Of a stretch of 64,000 nt of DNA, positions 55,029-63,149 are shown piece after piece. A program made the position numbers and the translations under genes. This stretch comes from Chryseobacterium taichungense. Its GTDB lineage: Bacteria > Bacteroidota > Bacteroidia > Flavobacteriales > Weeksellaceae. Every line of letters begins with the position of its first letter. Position 1 is the first letter of the stretch. Location of the stretch: assembly GCF_900109935.1 (NCBI RefSeq), contig NZ_FOBV01000001.1, positions 496,001 to 560,000 on the forward strand, read 5' to 3'. The notes under the pieces were generated by a model. It saw nothing but the letters and a program-made list of their open reading frames with translations, was not told the DNA's origin and did no database searches.

Positions 55029-55265
55029 TCATTCTGATTTCTGATCCATTTCAAAATCAAACAATTCTTGCGGATGAACTTCTAAACCTTTTGCCAATTC
55101 CTGTATGGTAGAAATTCTTACATCAACTTCACCCTTTTCAATTTTACTGATATTACTATGGTCGACATCACATTTTTGAGCTAACTGCCGATAGCTCAAT
55201 CCCAATTTCTTTCTACATTCTTCAACTTTTTTTCCAAAAGCTATTCGAAATTCAATTTTATCCAT
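55029..55265 (-). CDS. XRE-family regulator divergent from the SymE-like gene
   Basis: 78 residues, almost all one Cro/C1-type HTH: LGLSYRQLAQKCDVDHSNISKIEKGEVDVRISTIQELAKGLEV. Short acidic tail (FDFEMDQKSE). A DNA-binding repressor. It is divergently placed to a SymE-like gene, and the 24-bp palindrome at 55311-55334 between them is a likely operator, so the pair is probably autoregulated like a toxin-antitoxin unit. Confidence 0.88.
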   Translation of the reverse strand: MDKIEFRIAFGKKVEECRKKLGLSYRQLAQKCDVDHSNISKIEKGEVDVRISTIQELAKGLEVHPQELFDFEMDQKSE

Positions 55266-55310
55266 TGTAATGATCGTTGTAGCAGCAATTTGGAAAGTTT
55301 ATAATAAAAG

Positions 55311-55334
55311 TTTGTAGGTTAATTAACCCACAAA
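55311..55334. promoter_or_regulatory. 24-bp operator palindrome between xre and the symE-like gene
   Basis: TTTGTAGGTTAA and TTAACCCACAAA: 12-bp half-sites with a single mismatch and no spacer. It lies about 16 bp upstream of the -7 element TATATTTG (55350-55357) of the SymE-like gene, so binding there would cover its -33 region. Confidence 0.65.
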
Positions 55335-55416
55335 TCGAAAAAATTATTTTATATTTGCAATAAATTACTTATCAAAGAAAAACACAATCTATCATATTAC
55401 CTTGGTTTGTACAGGC

Positions 55417-55445
55417 AGGAAGTTCAGGTGTTATCAGGACTTCCT
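55417..55445 (+). promoter_or_regulatory. Leader hairpin of the SymE-like gene
   Basis: AGGAAGT (55417-55423) pairs with ACTTCCT (55439-55445) in the ~118-nt leader, 35 nt before the ATG. It could limit translation or be an antisense RNA target. Confidence 0.4.
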
Positions 55446-55480
55446 CCTCTACAGCCGACAAAAACTAAAAAAAAATAACC

Positions 55481-55660
55481 ATGATGAACGCAAGAAAAAT
55501 TAAAATCCACACCAGATACCAGAAAAGCAATCACCGGATGATCACCGTCCCGGAAATCCGGCTTCAAGGAAAATGGCTTGATGCGCTGGGTTTCGGAAAA
55601 GGAAAAACCGTACACATCCAACAAAAGAAAAACAAGCTAACGATTACTGTCGCAAAATAG
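55481..55660 (+). CDS. SymE-like toxin
   Basis: 59 residues starting MMNARKIKIHTRYQ, with the SymE-type core VPEIRLQGKWLDALGFGKGKTVHI and a closing KLTITVAK strand. In E. coli SymE is an AbrB-fold protein of the SOS response that binds or cuts nucleic acid and is kept low by the antisense RNA SymR. The same IRLxGKWLxxxGFxxG pattern is clear here. No antisense RNA can be read with confidence. The GC content is higher than in the surrounding accessory genes. It is divergent from an XRE gene with an operator palindrome between them. Confidence 0.85.
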   Translation: MMNARKIKIHTRYQKSNHRMITVPEIRLQGKWLDALGFGKGKTVHIQQKKNKLTITVAK

Positions 55661-55731
55661 CATAACCATAAAACAGTGTTTGGTTTCCCGCAAATTGCGT
55701 AAGACGATCCAATATTGCAGATTTGTAATCC

Positions 55732-56016
55732 GTGATTTTTAAAAACCATTACGTTAGTCGGCACAATCAGTCTGATGATTTCTTCAACCGCTCAGAACCG
55801 GCATCCAGATATTCAGTTGAGGCAAACAACCACTGCTTCAGGACGATCAAGAGTTCCGTTAAAGCAATCAACCATTCCGAAGAGCCAATCAACTCCTCCG
55901 AAGAGCCGATCAACCAGTCCGAAGAGCCAATCAACCGCTTAGAAGAGCCGATCAACCACCCAGAAGAGGCAATCAAGTACAATTTGTTATATAACAGCTC
56001 TTTACAGCCCTTTTGA
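55732..56016 (+). CDS. Possible short protein with heptapeptide repeats
   Basis: 94 codons covering the 21-bp tandem repeat. In this frame each unit reads (I/F)NxSEEP, for example INHSEEP INSSEEP as neighbours, with the third and fourth residues variable. The frame is open throughout and the units decay upstream. An opposite-strand frame is also open across the repeats, as expected for 21-bp units, so openness proves little. No ribosome site or promoter is clear. Coding status uncertain. Confidence 0.3.
   Translation: MIFKNHYVSRHNQSDDFFNRSEPASRYSVEANNHCFRTIKSSVKAINHSEEPINSSEEPINQSEEPINRLEEPINHPEEAIKYNLLYNSSLQPF
55782..55977. repeat. 21-bp tandem repeat with variable centre
   Basis: Nine units of 21 bp (55782, 55803, 55824, 55845, 55866, 55887, 55908, 55929, 55950) plus a partial. 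The last five share (A/G)ATCAAC at the start and GAAGAGCC at the end, while about 6 bp in the middle differ in every unit; the first four are degenerate. Confidence 0.9.
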
Positions 56017-56111
56017 AAATACCGTGAAGATTTACCGTCTCCTCAGGCGTGAACCTCTCACTGGTATCAACAAATAAAAATGCCTACTTAACGGCTACCA
56101 CATCAGACTAA

Positions 56112-56477
56112 TTAATTTTCAACATTCAGGCGTTTCAAAATAACCGATCGCAAATGTTCTTCATGGGTATCACCCCAATTTCCCAACATCGCAATGACGG
56201 GAACCAACGTCTTTCCGAAATCAGTTAAGCTGTACTCTACTTTCGGTGGGACTACGGGATAGATTTTTTTGGTAATCAGCTCATGATCTTCCAGTTCCTT
56301 CAGCTGAATATTCAGTACCCGTCTCGTGGCATCCGGGATTTTTCGCTGCAATTCGCTGGGCCGTTGATGTCCCTGATGAATAAACCACAGCAAACGGATT
56401 TTCCATTTGCCGTATAGCACTTCGCCAATCAGATCCAAACCGCAGTTCAGGTTGGGTAAAATTTTCCTTTCATACAT
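56112..56477 (-). CDS. HxlR-family winged-helix regulator
   Basis: 121 residues. HxlR pattern: CGLDLIGEVLYGKWKIRLLWFIHQGHQRPSELQRKIPDATRRVLNIQLKELEDHELI then VEYSLTDFGKTLVPVI. The Cys near the start of the domain (C12) is one used for redox or aldehyde sensing in this family. It binds DNA as a dimer, usually at the promoter of a divergent gene. It is divergent from the SDR gene with promoters for both in the 127-bp gap, so it should control that operon. Confidence 0.93.
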   Translation of the reverse strand: MYERKILPNLNCGLDLIGEVLYGKWKIRLLWFIHQGHQRPSELQRKIPDATRRVLNIQLKELEDHELITKKIYPVVPPKVEYSLTDFGKTLVPVIAMLGNWGDTHEEHLRSVILKRLNVEN

Positions 56478-56481
56478 AAAG

Positions 56482-56512
56482 CAAATGTAAACCTATGTTC
56501 CAAATTGTGCAA
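56482..56512 (-). promoter_or_regulatory. Promoter of the hxlR gene
   Basis: On the minus strand TTG (56512-56510), 20-bp spacer, TACATTTG (56489-56482): full match to the Bacteroidota promoter form. Confidence 0.7.
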
Positions 56513-56553
56513 TAGGGGAAAAATTGTTCCCTATCCGAATCGTAACTCCGTAC

Positions 56554-56584
56554 TTGTGAGGGGCGTACATAAGTCTCAACTTTG
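56554..56584 (+). promoter_or_regulatory. Promoter of the SDR operon
   Basis: TTG (56554-56556), 20-bp spacer, CAACTTTG (56577-56584): -7 matches except the first base. 20 bp before the ATG. Confidence 0.55.
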
Positions 56585-56604
56585 CCTTAAACAATGTACA
56601 TACA

Positions 56605-57399
56605 ATGGAACAACAATTTAATTTCAACAATGAACTATCAGGCAAAATCGCCTTGGTAACAGGAGGAACAAAGGGAGCTGGAAAAGCAATTGCAGAAAGG
56701 CTTTTGCAAGCGGGCGCAACGGTCATCATTACCGCAAGAAACACACCGGAAAAAGAAAATAGCAGCCTGCGTTTTATTGCTGCGGATTTAAGTAAAGCAG
56801 AAGGTGCACAAAAAGTAATCCGTGAAGTGCTGTCGACCTATGGAAGACTGGACATCCTTGTCAACAATCTCGGATCTTCAGAAACACCTGCAGGAGGTTT
56901 TGCGGCATTAACGGATGAAAACTGGGAATCGACACTTCAAGCCAATCTGCTTGCTCCCGTTCGCCTGGACAGAGGGTTTTTACCCCAAATGATCGAGCAG
57001 AAAAGCGGTGTTATTATTCATATCGCTTCTATCCAGGGCAAACTTCCGCTCTATGATTCTACCCTTCCTTATGCCGCTGCCAAAGCAGGATTAATCAATT
57101 ACAGTAAAAGTTTATCTAATGAAGTGACGCCAAAAGGTGTTCGTGTGCTAACCGTTTCACCAGGATGGATCAATACAACAGCATCCGTAGCCTGGTTGGG
57201 CGAAATCGCAAGAAATGCAAACAGTACTGTAGAAGAAGCTCAGCAGAGTGTCATGGATGCATTGGGCGGAATTCCTTACGGCAGACCCGCCGAACCGGAA
57301 GAAGTAGCGGAATTCGTCGGATTTCTTGTTTCGTCGAGAGCCAATTATTTAACAGGAACAAATTTTGTAATCGACGGCGGAACCGTGCCAACCATTTAA
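56605..57399 (+). CDS. Short-chain dehydrogenase/reductase (SDR)
   Basis: 264 residues. Rossmann motif TGGTKGAGKAIAE near 19-31, NNLGSS (NNAG equivalent) at about 92, catalytic Ser in IASIQGK and Tyr-x3-Lys in YAAAKAG at about 156-162, and the terminal NFVIDGG. NAD(P)-dependent oxidoreductase; substrate not readable. It is followed 20 bp later by a SnoaL-like gene and preceded divergently by hxlR, an arrangement common for stress- or xenobiotic-linked SDRs. Confidence 0.93.
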   Translation: MEQQFNFNNELSGKIALVTGGTKGAGKAIAERLLQAGATVIITARNTPEKENSSLRFIAADLSKAEGAQKVIREVLSTYGRLDILVNNLGSSETPAGGFAALTDENWESTLQANLLAPVRLDRGFLPQMIEQKSGVIIHIASIQGKLPLYDSTLPYAAAKAGLINYSKSLSNEVTPKGVRVLTVSPGWINTTASVAWLGEIARNANSTVEEAQQSVMDALGGIPYGRPAEPEEVAEFVGFLVSSRANYLTGTNFVIDGGTVPTI

Positions 57400-57419
57400 T
57401 CATCTTAAAATTAAATACA

Positions 57420-57734
57420 ATGAATTTACCAAACGTAGTAACCGAATTAATAAAAACACAAAACAATTTCGACAGCACAGCATACGCCAATTGTTTTACC
57501 GAAACAGCTATAGTATTTGACGAAGGAAAAACACACAACGGAAGAACCGAAATAAAAAATTGGATCGATAAAGCCAATCAAGAATATCATGCGGTAATGA
57601 AACCGTTAGAATATTCAGAAGCCGAACATACCTTGAAAGCAGAAGTTTCAGGGACATTTCCCGGAAGTCCGATTGTAATGATATATTATTTTGAATTTGA
57701 AGACGGATTAATTCAGTCATTGAAAATAGTATAA
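57420..57734 (+). CDS. SnoaL-like/NTF2-fold protein
   Basis: 104 residues from the ATG at 57420. NTF2-fold pattern: YANCFTETAIVFDEGKTHNGRTEIKNWIDKANQEYHAVMKPLEY, then YYFEFEDGLIQSLKIV. The fold serves as a small cyclase, isomerase or binding pocket; in this operon it probably acts with the SDR. The frame is open further upstream through the SDR gene in another frame, which is a shadow. The terminator follows at 57773. Confidence 0.88.
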   Translation: MNLPNVVTELIKTQNNFDSTAYANCFTETAIVFDEGKTHNGRTEIKNWIDKANQEYHAVMKPLEYSEAEHTLKAEVSGTFPGSPIVMIYYFEFEDGLIQSLKIV

Positions 57735-57772
57735 ATCCATTTAGCAAAAGTTAAAACCATTTGAAAAAGCAG

Positions 57773-57807
57773 AGAGGCTGTCCTAAAAGTTTGGGCAGCC
57801 TCTTTTT
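57773..57807 (+). terminator. Terminator of the SDR operon
   Basis: AGAGGCTGTCC (57773-57783) and GGGCAGCCTCT (57793-57803) with one T.G wobble, then T5. Confidence 0.9.
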
Positions 57808-57835
57808 CGTCAACAAAAATCAACAGATTATTTTT

Positions 57836-57967
57836 GGAGCAATATCTGCGTAGACCTACATCAGCATCTTGTCATACGAGAACTCCGGAGGAGTTCTATC
57901 TCATCATAGCACACCTACGGCGTGCTTACATATTCTATTGTTTTTTCTGCTACACAGATATTGCTCC
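57836..57967. mobile_element. MITE-like non-coding element with terminal and internal hairpins
   Basis: 18-bp inverted ends (57836-57853 and 57950-57967, 17 of 18 matching: GGAGCAATATCTG(C/T)GTAG) enclose two small hairpins, GAACTCC/GGAGTTC near 57880 and GCAC/GTGC near 57910. There is no coding frame. The structure fits a non-autonomous palindromic element. It occupies most of the gap between the SnoaL-like and DUF2461 genes. Confidence 0.65.
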
Positions 57968-58129
57968 TCTGGAGCACATTAAAATGATGACTCCAAGCAC
58001 TATGGTATAAAATGATGATTAAAACCTGAAAAAAGTCTTAATAAAAAAGACTATGAAAAGTTTTTGCTTTAAATATTGAAGAATATCATATACCGAATAA
58101 AATATCATAATTTTGCTAAAATCATCAGC

Positions 58130-58789
58130 ATGAAAAAAGCCTTTCAATTCCTTAAACAGCTGAAAAAAAACAATACCCGTGAATGGTTTGCCGCACATAA
58201 AGAAGAATACGACTCGGCTGTAAAAGAAAATAAGGAGCTTTTCACTCAGATCTACGCTGAACTCCAGAAATATGACCGTGTGAACGCCATGCATATTTTC
58301 AGGATTTACCGGGATGTCCGGTTTTCAAAAGACCAGACACCATACAAAACCAATTTCGGAGTCGGTTATTCCCGCTTAAAACCCATGTTGAGAGGAGGGC
58401 ATTATATTCATCTTGAACCCGGCAACAGTTTCGTAGGTGGCGGATTCTGGGGTCCGGATGCCAAAGACCTGCTCCGTATCCGTAAAGAATTTGAAATCAG
58501 CACCGCAGAAATTGAAAAGGTCACTTCGGATAAGACATTCGTAAACTATTTCAAGGAAATAAAAGGCGATGCCGTGAAAACAGCGCCAAGAGGTTTTGAT
58601 AAGAATCATCCCGCCATCGACCTCATCAGAAAAAAGCAGTATGTCGTCATGAGACCATTTACTGACAAGGAAGTTTTATCCGATGATTTTCATAAAGAAG
58701 CAGTGCTTGCCTTATTAGCCATGCGTCCTTTCTTTGATTATATGAGCGAAGTGCTCACTACCGATCTGGATGGGCAACCTTTAATTTAA
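58130..58789 (+). CDS. DUF2461 family protein
   Basis: 219 residues from the ATG at 58130, 14 bp after a TAATTTTG -7 element (58108-58115); the frame is open 18 codons upstream but that would include the promoter. Pattern of DUF2461/TIGR02453: FLKQLKKNNTREWFAAHKEEYDSAVKE at the start, RIYRDVRFSKDQTPYKTNFG, then GFWGPDAKDLLRIRKE. Cytoplasmic. The function of the family is not known. Confidence 0.9.
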   Translation: MKKAFQFLKQLKKNNTREWFAAHKEEYDSAVKENKELFTQIYAELQKYDRVNAMHIFRIYRDVRFSKDQTPYKTNFGVGYSRLKPMLRGGHYIHLEPGNSFVGGGFWGPDAKDLLRIRKEFEISTAEIEKVTSDKTFVNYFKEIKGDAVKTAPRGFDKNHPAIDLIRKKQYVVMRPFTDKEVLSDDFHKEAVLALLAMRPFFDYMSEVLTTDLDGQPLI

Positions 58790-58875
58790 ATATAAAAGGT
58801 GATTTAGAATTTTTCCAAATATAAACCAGTTGATATTTTACTTATTTTTAAGACACCAATCATTAAGCAAAAACA

Positions 58876-59595
58876 ATGAAAAAAATTCTTTCAGTTATTT
58901 TAGTTTCAACCGCTTCTATTCTTTTCTCTCAAGGTAAAGATGTTACCGGAATTTATGCTATGGGACTAATTGGTAAATTCAACCCTGGAACGAATTATAT
59001 TGAATTGAAACCCGACTCCACCTTCATCTACAATCTGTATGGCAAAAAATACGAGGGCAACTGGAAACTTTCTGAAAATAAAATTTTATTAAATCCTGAC
59101 ATCAAAAAAGAGTTTGCTACAGTAAAGATGAAAGAATCTAAAAATGATTCTGATTCTGTCACCATTAAAATCAATCATATTCCCAAAAGGGATGATTCCG
59201 GCAAGTTAAGAGGAAATGGCTTCATCATGGCAACCGTTTATTTTGATAAAAAGGGAAATTATATCAACATCCTTAAATCACCTTACGTAAGAAACTGCGG
59301 CTGGGCTCCGCGTGTGAGAAGACAACATATTCTTGATAATGAAAATTCGGTAACCGTTCCTAAAAAAGACTTTTCACAAATCGGCTTTATGACCTACAAC
59401 CTCAAGGATTATATTATTTTCAATAAGGCCGACAAAGATTCCAATGTATTTGAATTTGAAATCGAGGATATTGCAAAAGACGAAGACATCATCAGGGACG
59501 ATTTCTTTATTCTTGATGGAAAATCACTATACTATCCCAATAAAAAAGGAAAAATCGATGTTATGCAGTTGCCTTTAGTAAAAAAGAAAATGTAA
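58876..59595 (+). CDS. Secreted hypothetical protein
   Basis: 239 residues with a signal peptide (MKKILSVILVSTASILFSQG). The first half has the short beta pattern of lipocalin-like or copper-resistance-like folds (YIELKPDSTFIYNLYGKKYEGNWKLSENKILLNPD), the second half is charged. Single Cys in RNCGW. No family recognised with confidence. It is followed by the repeat-rich gap 59596-60449. Confidence 0.65.
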   Translation: MKKILSVILVSTASILFSQGKDVTGIYAMGLIGKFNPGTNYIELKPDSTFIYNLYGKKYEGNWKLSENKILLNPDIKKEFATVKMKESKNDSDSVTIKINHIPKRDDSGKLRGNGFIMATVYFDKKGNYINILKSPYVRNCGWAPRVRRQHILDNENSVTVPKKDFSQIGFMTYNLKDYIIFNKADKDSNVFEFEIEDIAKDEDIIRDDFFILDGKSLYYPNKKGKIDVMQLPLVKKKM

Positions 59596-59606
59596 TTTAT
59601 TCTTTA

Positions 59607-59995
59607 ACGCAAAGATTTTATTTAAAAAGCTATTTAAACTTTTTATATAACCACAAAAGTCACAAAAGATGAGCTCAATTTTATCTAAAGTTGATGACGA
59701 TAAATGAAAAAAGGGCACAATAGCCTTAAAAAATCTTCGATTTTTATTCTTTTGAGAGCTTTGATTGTTCTAATCATTGCGTTAAGATTATCTTTTGTGA
59801 CTTTTGACTACGTCGAACCTTTGGTTTGCGGTTAATTCTGCAATTAGTTTTAAACAAGCTTTAAATTAATATTTATTTCAAGAAGAGCAAAGACAGATAA
59901 AATCTGCACAAAGCTCACCCAATAGCTTCATCAATCAGCTTGCTGATTATTCTTAGCCCACTTAAAACAGAAGCATTACCATTAAATCTTTGCGT
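59607..59995. mobile_element. MITE-like unit 1 (ACGCAAAGATTT ends)
   Basis: Bounded by ACGCAAAGATTT (59607-59618) and its exact inverse AAATCTTTGCGT (59984-59995). Inside is another perfect 17-bp inverted pair (59654-59670 and 59790-59806, CAAAAGTCACAAAAGAT). Its right part (59879-60013) is repeated at 60127-60246. No gene seen. Confidence 0.6.
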
Positions 59996-60094
59996 GAAAA
60001 AAACATTCGGTATAATTTATCAATATTTTAAGACAAGCTTTCAAATCAGCCAGCTATCCATCTTAAATTATTTGAGTAGTTTTAAATGATTCAA

Positions 60095-60230
60095 ACGCAA
60101 AGTTTTATTTAAGTAATATGTACCTTCAGGAAGAGCAAAGACAAATAAAATCTGCACAAAGCTCACCGAATAGCTTGCTTATTATTCTTAGCCCACTTAA
60201 AACAGAAGCATTACAATTAAATCTTTGCGT
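60095..60230. mobile_element. MITE-like unit 2 (ACGCAAAG ends)
   Basis: Bounded by ACGCAAAGTTTT (60095-60106) and AAATCTTTGCGT (60219-60230). Its body 60127-60246 is a direct copy of 59879-60013, except that unit 1 has about 15 extra bases in the middle. No gene seen; with unit 1 it fills the 59596-60449 gap. Confidence 0.6.
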
Positions 60231-60449
60231 GAAAAAACATTCGGTATTACATATTTGTAATGAAAAACATCAATCCGGTAATTCATAAAAGGATTAACAT
60301 ATATAGAGCAACCACTCAATAAAACGAGTGTTTTTTTAATTATTATTCATAAATCAACCGGTACAATTATCATTATCAAATTGTCATAAACATTCTTTTT
60401 GCCCGTTTTTTGCTTTCACCAAATTACCAAATCACAAAATAGTAAAATC

Positions 60450-61205
60450 ATGAAAAAAATCCTACTCCTCGCATCTTGCTTTGCACTCTCGGTATGCAAA
60501 GCACAGGAAGCTCCCCTTTCGGTTCCGCCTTCGGAAAAAATGAATATTATAAAAACAAACGTTACGGCTTACGCATTCAGAAATATTAACCTTACTTATG
60601 AAAGAGCCATTAACCGCTGGCTGTCCGTAAATATGGGCTTTGGAGCCATGCCTGAAGGAAAAATCCCTTTTATCAATTCTTTCTTAAGTGACAATGACGA
60701 AAGAAGATTTCAGAATCTGGAAGCAAAATCTTTCAACTTCACCATAGAGCCCCGCTTTTATCTCGGAGCAGGCTATGGAAAAGGATTCTATTTAGCACCT
60801 TATTACCGCTATTCAAAAATTACGACCAATACTTTCGATTTTTATTACGACTTTACATATAGTGGAACAACGTATCAAATCCCTTTGAAAGGCTTTGGAA
60901 ATGCTAACGGAAATAGTGGAGGTGTAATGGTAGGTGCACAGTTCTTCCTCACCAATAGCCGTAATCTCGTGCTCGACTTTTGGATTGCCGGAGCTCATTA
61001 TGGGGCAGGAAAAGGAGACTTTACCATGACAAGCGATATTCCGCTTACTCCTGAAATGCAGGCTCAGCTGAAAAAAGAAATTGAAGATCTGGATGTTCCA
61101 TTCGTCAATTATACGGTAGAAACCAACACCAACGGCGCAAGAGTCATTATCGATGGTCCGTGGATCGGTTTCAGAACCGGGCTGTCACTGGGATACAGAT
61201 TTTAA
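60450..61205 (+). CDS. Outer-membrane beta-barrel protein, DUF3575-like
   Basis: 251 residues from the ATG at 60450 (MKKILLLASCFALSVCKAQ, signal peptide); an upstream TTG frame is ignored. Pattern NIIKTNVTAYAFRNINLTYERAINRWLSVNMGFGAMP, then FTIEPRFYLGAGYGKGFYLAPYYRYSK, and the last strand GFRTGLSLGYRF: an eight- to ten-strand outer-membrane barrel of the DUF3575 kind. Role unknown. Terminator follows. Confidence 0.8.
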   Translation: MKKILLLASCFALSVCKAQEAPLSVPPSEKMNIIKTNVTAYAFRNINLTYERAINRWLSVNMGFGAMPEGKIPFINSFLSDNDERRFQNLEAKSFNFTIEPRFYLGAGYGKGFYLAPYYRYSKITTNTFDFYYDFTYSGTTYQIPLKGFGNANGNSGGVMVGAQFFLTNSRNLVLDFWIAGAHYGAGKGDFTMTSDIPLTPEMQAQLKKEIEDLDVPFVNYTVETNTNGARVIIDGPWIGFRTGLSLGYRF

Positions 61206-61224
61206 AAATATAAGCATATAATAG

Positions 61225-61250
61225 AAAAACCGTCCCTGCGACGGCTTTTT
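61225..61250 (+). terminator. Terminator after the barrel protein
   Basis: CCGTC (61230-61234) and GACGG (61240-61244) with A run before and T5 after. Confidence 0.8.
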
Positions 61251-61310
61251 ATATCTTAAAGTTTGATAAAGCATGTTTTGTATTTATTTAAAAAGAAATA
61301 TCTTTCCGGG

Positions 61311-62603
61311 ATGAAAACGTCTCAAATCACCACAGCCCAGCGAATCAAAGCAATTGTGGGCGGCTCGATAGGAAATCTTGTAGAATGGTACGACTGGTAT
61401 GCTTACGCAGCGTTTGCCATTTATTTTTCAAACTCCTTCTTTCCAAATTCTGATATGACGGCACAGCTTCTCAACACGGCCGGAATTTTTGCGGTAGGAT
61501 TTCTTATGCGCCCCGTCGGAGGATGGCTCTTCGGAAGCCTTGCAGACCGGATCGGAAGAAAAAAGGCGATGACACTTTCGGTTTTATTAATGTCTTTCGG
61601 ATCATTACTGATTGCACTTACTCCAACATATAATACAATAGGTGTTCTCGCACCTCTGTTGTTATTGATTGCCCGATTGCTCCAGGGACTAAGCGTTGGC
61701 GGAGAATACGGTGTTTCAGCAACATACCTCAGCGAGATGGCGACCTCCGACCGACGGGGATTTTATTCCAGCTTTCAATATGTGACGCTGATCGGAGGAC
61801 AACTGATCGCCCTAGGCATTCAGCTGATTTTACAGAAACTTTTACTCACAGAAAGTCAGCTGGAAAACTGGGGTTGGAGAATTCCTTTCGTGATCGGTGC
61901 CATACTTTCCGTAATTGCATTGTATTTAAGATCAAACCTTCATGAGACTGAAGCTTTCGAAAATAAAAAAAGCGTCAGTGAAAATAAAAAAGGTACCATT
62001 AAAGAATTATTAAAGCATCCTAAAGCCTTGCTTACCGTTGTAGGACTCACCTTGGGCGGAACACTGGCATTTTATACGTATACTACTTATATGCAGAAGT
62101 TTTTGGTTAATACCGTTCATCTTACGAAAGAAGAATCTACATTAATCTCTTTTATTTCATTATTTATCTTTGCCTGCCTTCAGCCTGTTTTCGGTGCTTT
62201 GTCAGACCGTATCGGAAGGAGACCTTTATTATTAAGCTTCAGAATTCTGGGAACCATATTTACATATCCCCTGCTGAATGCATTAAGTACAACCACTTCC
62301 ATGTGGGGTGCTTTTTTCCTGATCATGTCGGCACTGATTATTGTAAGTGGCTACACCTCAATAAATGCTGTGGTAAAAGCCGAGCTTTTCCCTTCGGAAG
62401 TAAGAGCTTTGGGAGTCGGCCTTCCCTATGCTTTAACAGTGGCCATCTTCGGAGGAACTGCAGAATATATCGCATTGTGGTGTAAGCAGCAAAATGTGGA
62501 ACATTACTTTTACTGGTACATTACTGCCTGCATCTTCTTTTCGTTTGTTGTTTATTCGCGTATGAAAGACACGAAGAAGACCTCTTCCCTTGATCAGGAT
62601 TAA
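61311..62603 (+). CDS. MFS transporter, metabolite:H+ symporter (MHS) type
   Basis: 430 residues from the ATG at 61311 after CCGGG; a frame extension to 61263 starts at TTG. Twelve helices. Hallmarks of the MHS/KgtP group: GGSIGNLVEWYDWYAYAAFAIYF at the start, MRPVGGWLFGSLADRIGRKKAM between helices 2 and 3, RLLQGLSVGGEYG, and the mirrored GALSDRIGRRPLL in the second half. Members import 2-oxoglutarate, proline/betaine, citrate or shikimate with protons; the substrate here is open, though the closest pattern I recall is alpha-ketoglutarate permease. Single gene. Confidence 0.9.
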   Translation: MKTSQITTAQRIKAIVGGSIGNLVEWYDWYAYAAFAIYFSNSFFPNSDMTAQLLNTAGIFAVGFLMRPVGGWLFGSLADRIGRKKAMTLSVLLMSFGSLLIALTPTYNTIGVLAPLLLLIARLLQGLSVGGEYGVSATYLSEMATSDRRGFYSSFQYVTLIGGQLIALGIQLILQKLLLTESQLENWGWRIPFVIGAILSVIALYLRSNLHETEAFENKKSVSENKKGTIKELLKHPKALLTVVGLTLGGTLAFYTYTTYMQKFLVNTVHLTKEESTLISFISLFIFACLQPVFGALSDRIGRRPLLLSFRILGTIFTYPLLNALSTTTSMWGAFFLIMSALIIVSGYTSINAVVKAELFPSEVRALGVGLPYALTVAIFGGTAEYIALWCKQQNVEHYFYWYITACIFFSFVVYSRMKDTKKTSSLDQD

Positions 62604-62613
62604 AATATAAAAA

Positions 62614-62650
62614 ATTCCGCGGCTCAGATTCTCTGAGCCGCGGCTGTATT
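62614..62650. terminator. Bidirectional terminator after the MFS gene
   Basis: CCGCGGCTCAGA (62617-62628) and TCTGAGCCGCGG (62632-62643), loop TTC. The T run lies on the minus-strand side, so it best serves the convergent small gene. Confidence 0.85.
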
Positions 62651-62861
62651 AATGATAGGCTTGCTTAAATTTCTGGAGAATATTATCCAGATTATGTCGC
62701 TGGACATATACGCTCTTTACATCTTCGTATCTCGGTGATTTGTAAAATACCTCGTGGAAATCCATACTGCCGTTCCCCACTTTCACCACTTTCTGAACTT
62801 CGATATTCAACTTTCTCAATTCATCTTTAAAAACCTGAAATTCGTCTTGGATATTTTTCAT
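62649..62861 (-). CDS. Small hypothetical protein
   Basis: 70 residues, MKNIQDEFQVFKDELRKLNIEVQKV then FHEVFYKSPRYEDVKSVYVQRHNLDNILQKFKQAYH: a helix, a short strand region and a second amphipathic helix, charged and soluble. Family not recognised. It ends at the edge of the terminator stem, which supports it being a real gene. The 62862-63149 gap upstream holds nothing I can support. Confidence 0.6.
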   Translation of the reverse strand: MKNIQDEFQVFKDELRKLNIEVQKVVKVGNGSMDFHEVFYKSPRYEDVKSVYVQRHNLDNILQKFKQAYH

Positions 62862-63149
62862 CTATATTTTTGGATTTTAATTAAAATTACATTTTTATAT
62901 CAAACACCCTACCAAAATCCGGGGGTCTATCTTAAATTCAGCATAAAGATAATGAATTTTTCGATACAAATATCATATTTACTTAACATTTTCTCAATAC
63001 TTCATTCATATAAAAATCATTTTAACAAAATTTATACCAATTAAATAATTTTCAGATCCACCCTAAAAATTAAACAATATTTTTCCGGTTATCTTACAAA
63101 CACCCTGTAACAATACGTCTTTTTATAAAACTTATTAATAAAAATTTCC

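Noticed and set aside
55782-55977. CRISPR array
   Set aside because: Units are 21 bp with only about 6 variable bases, no spacer-length inserts, and no cas genes in the window.
55767-55982. Open frame on the minus strand across the 21-bp repeats (LIGSSxW pattern)
   Set aside because: Units whose length is a multiple of three keep several frames open; no start signal or promoter supports it, and variable bases fall in less tolerable positions than in the plus frame.
57165-57734. Long frame covering the end of the SDR gene and the SnoaL-like gene
   Set aside because: The part before 57420 is the SDR gene in another frame; the NTF2-fold pattern begins at MNLPNVV.
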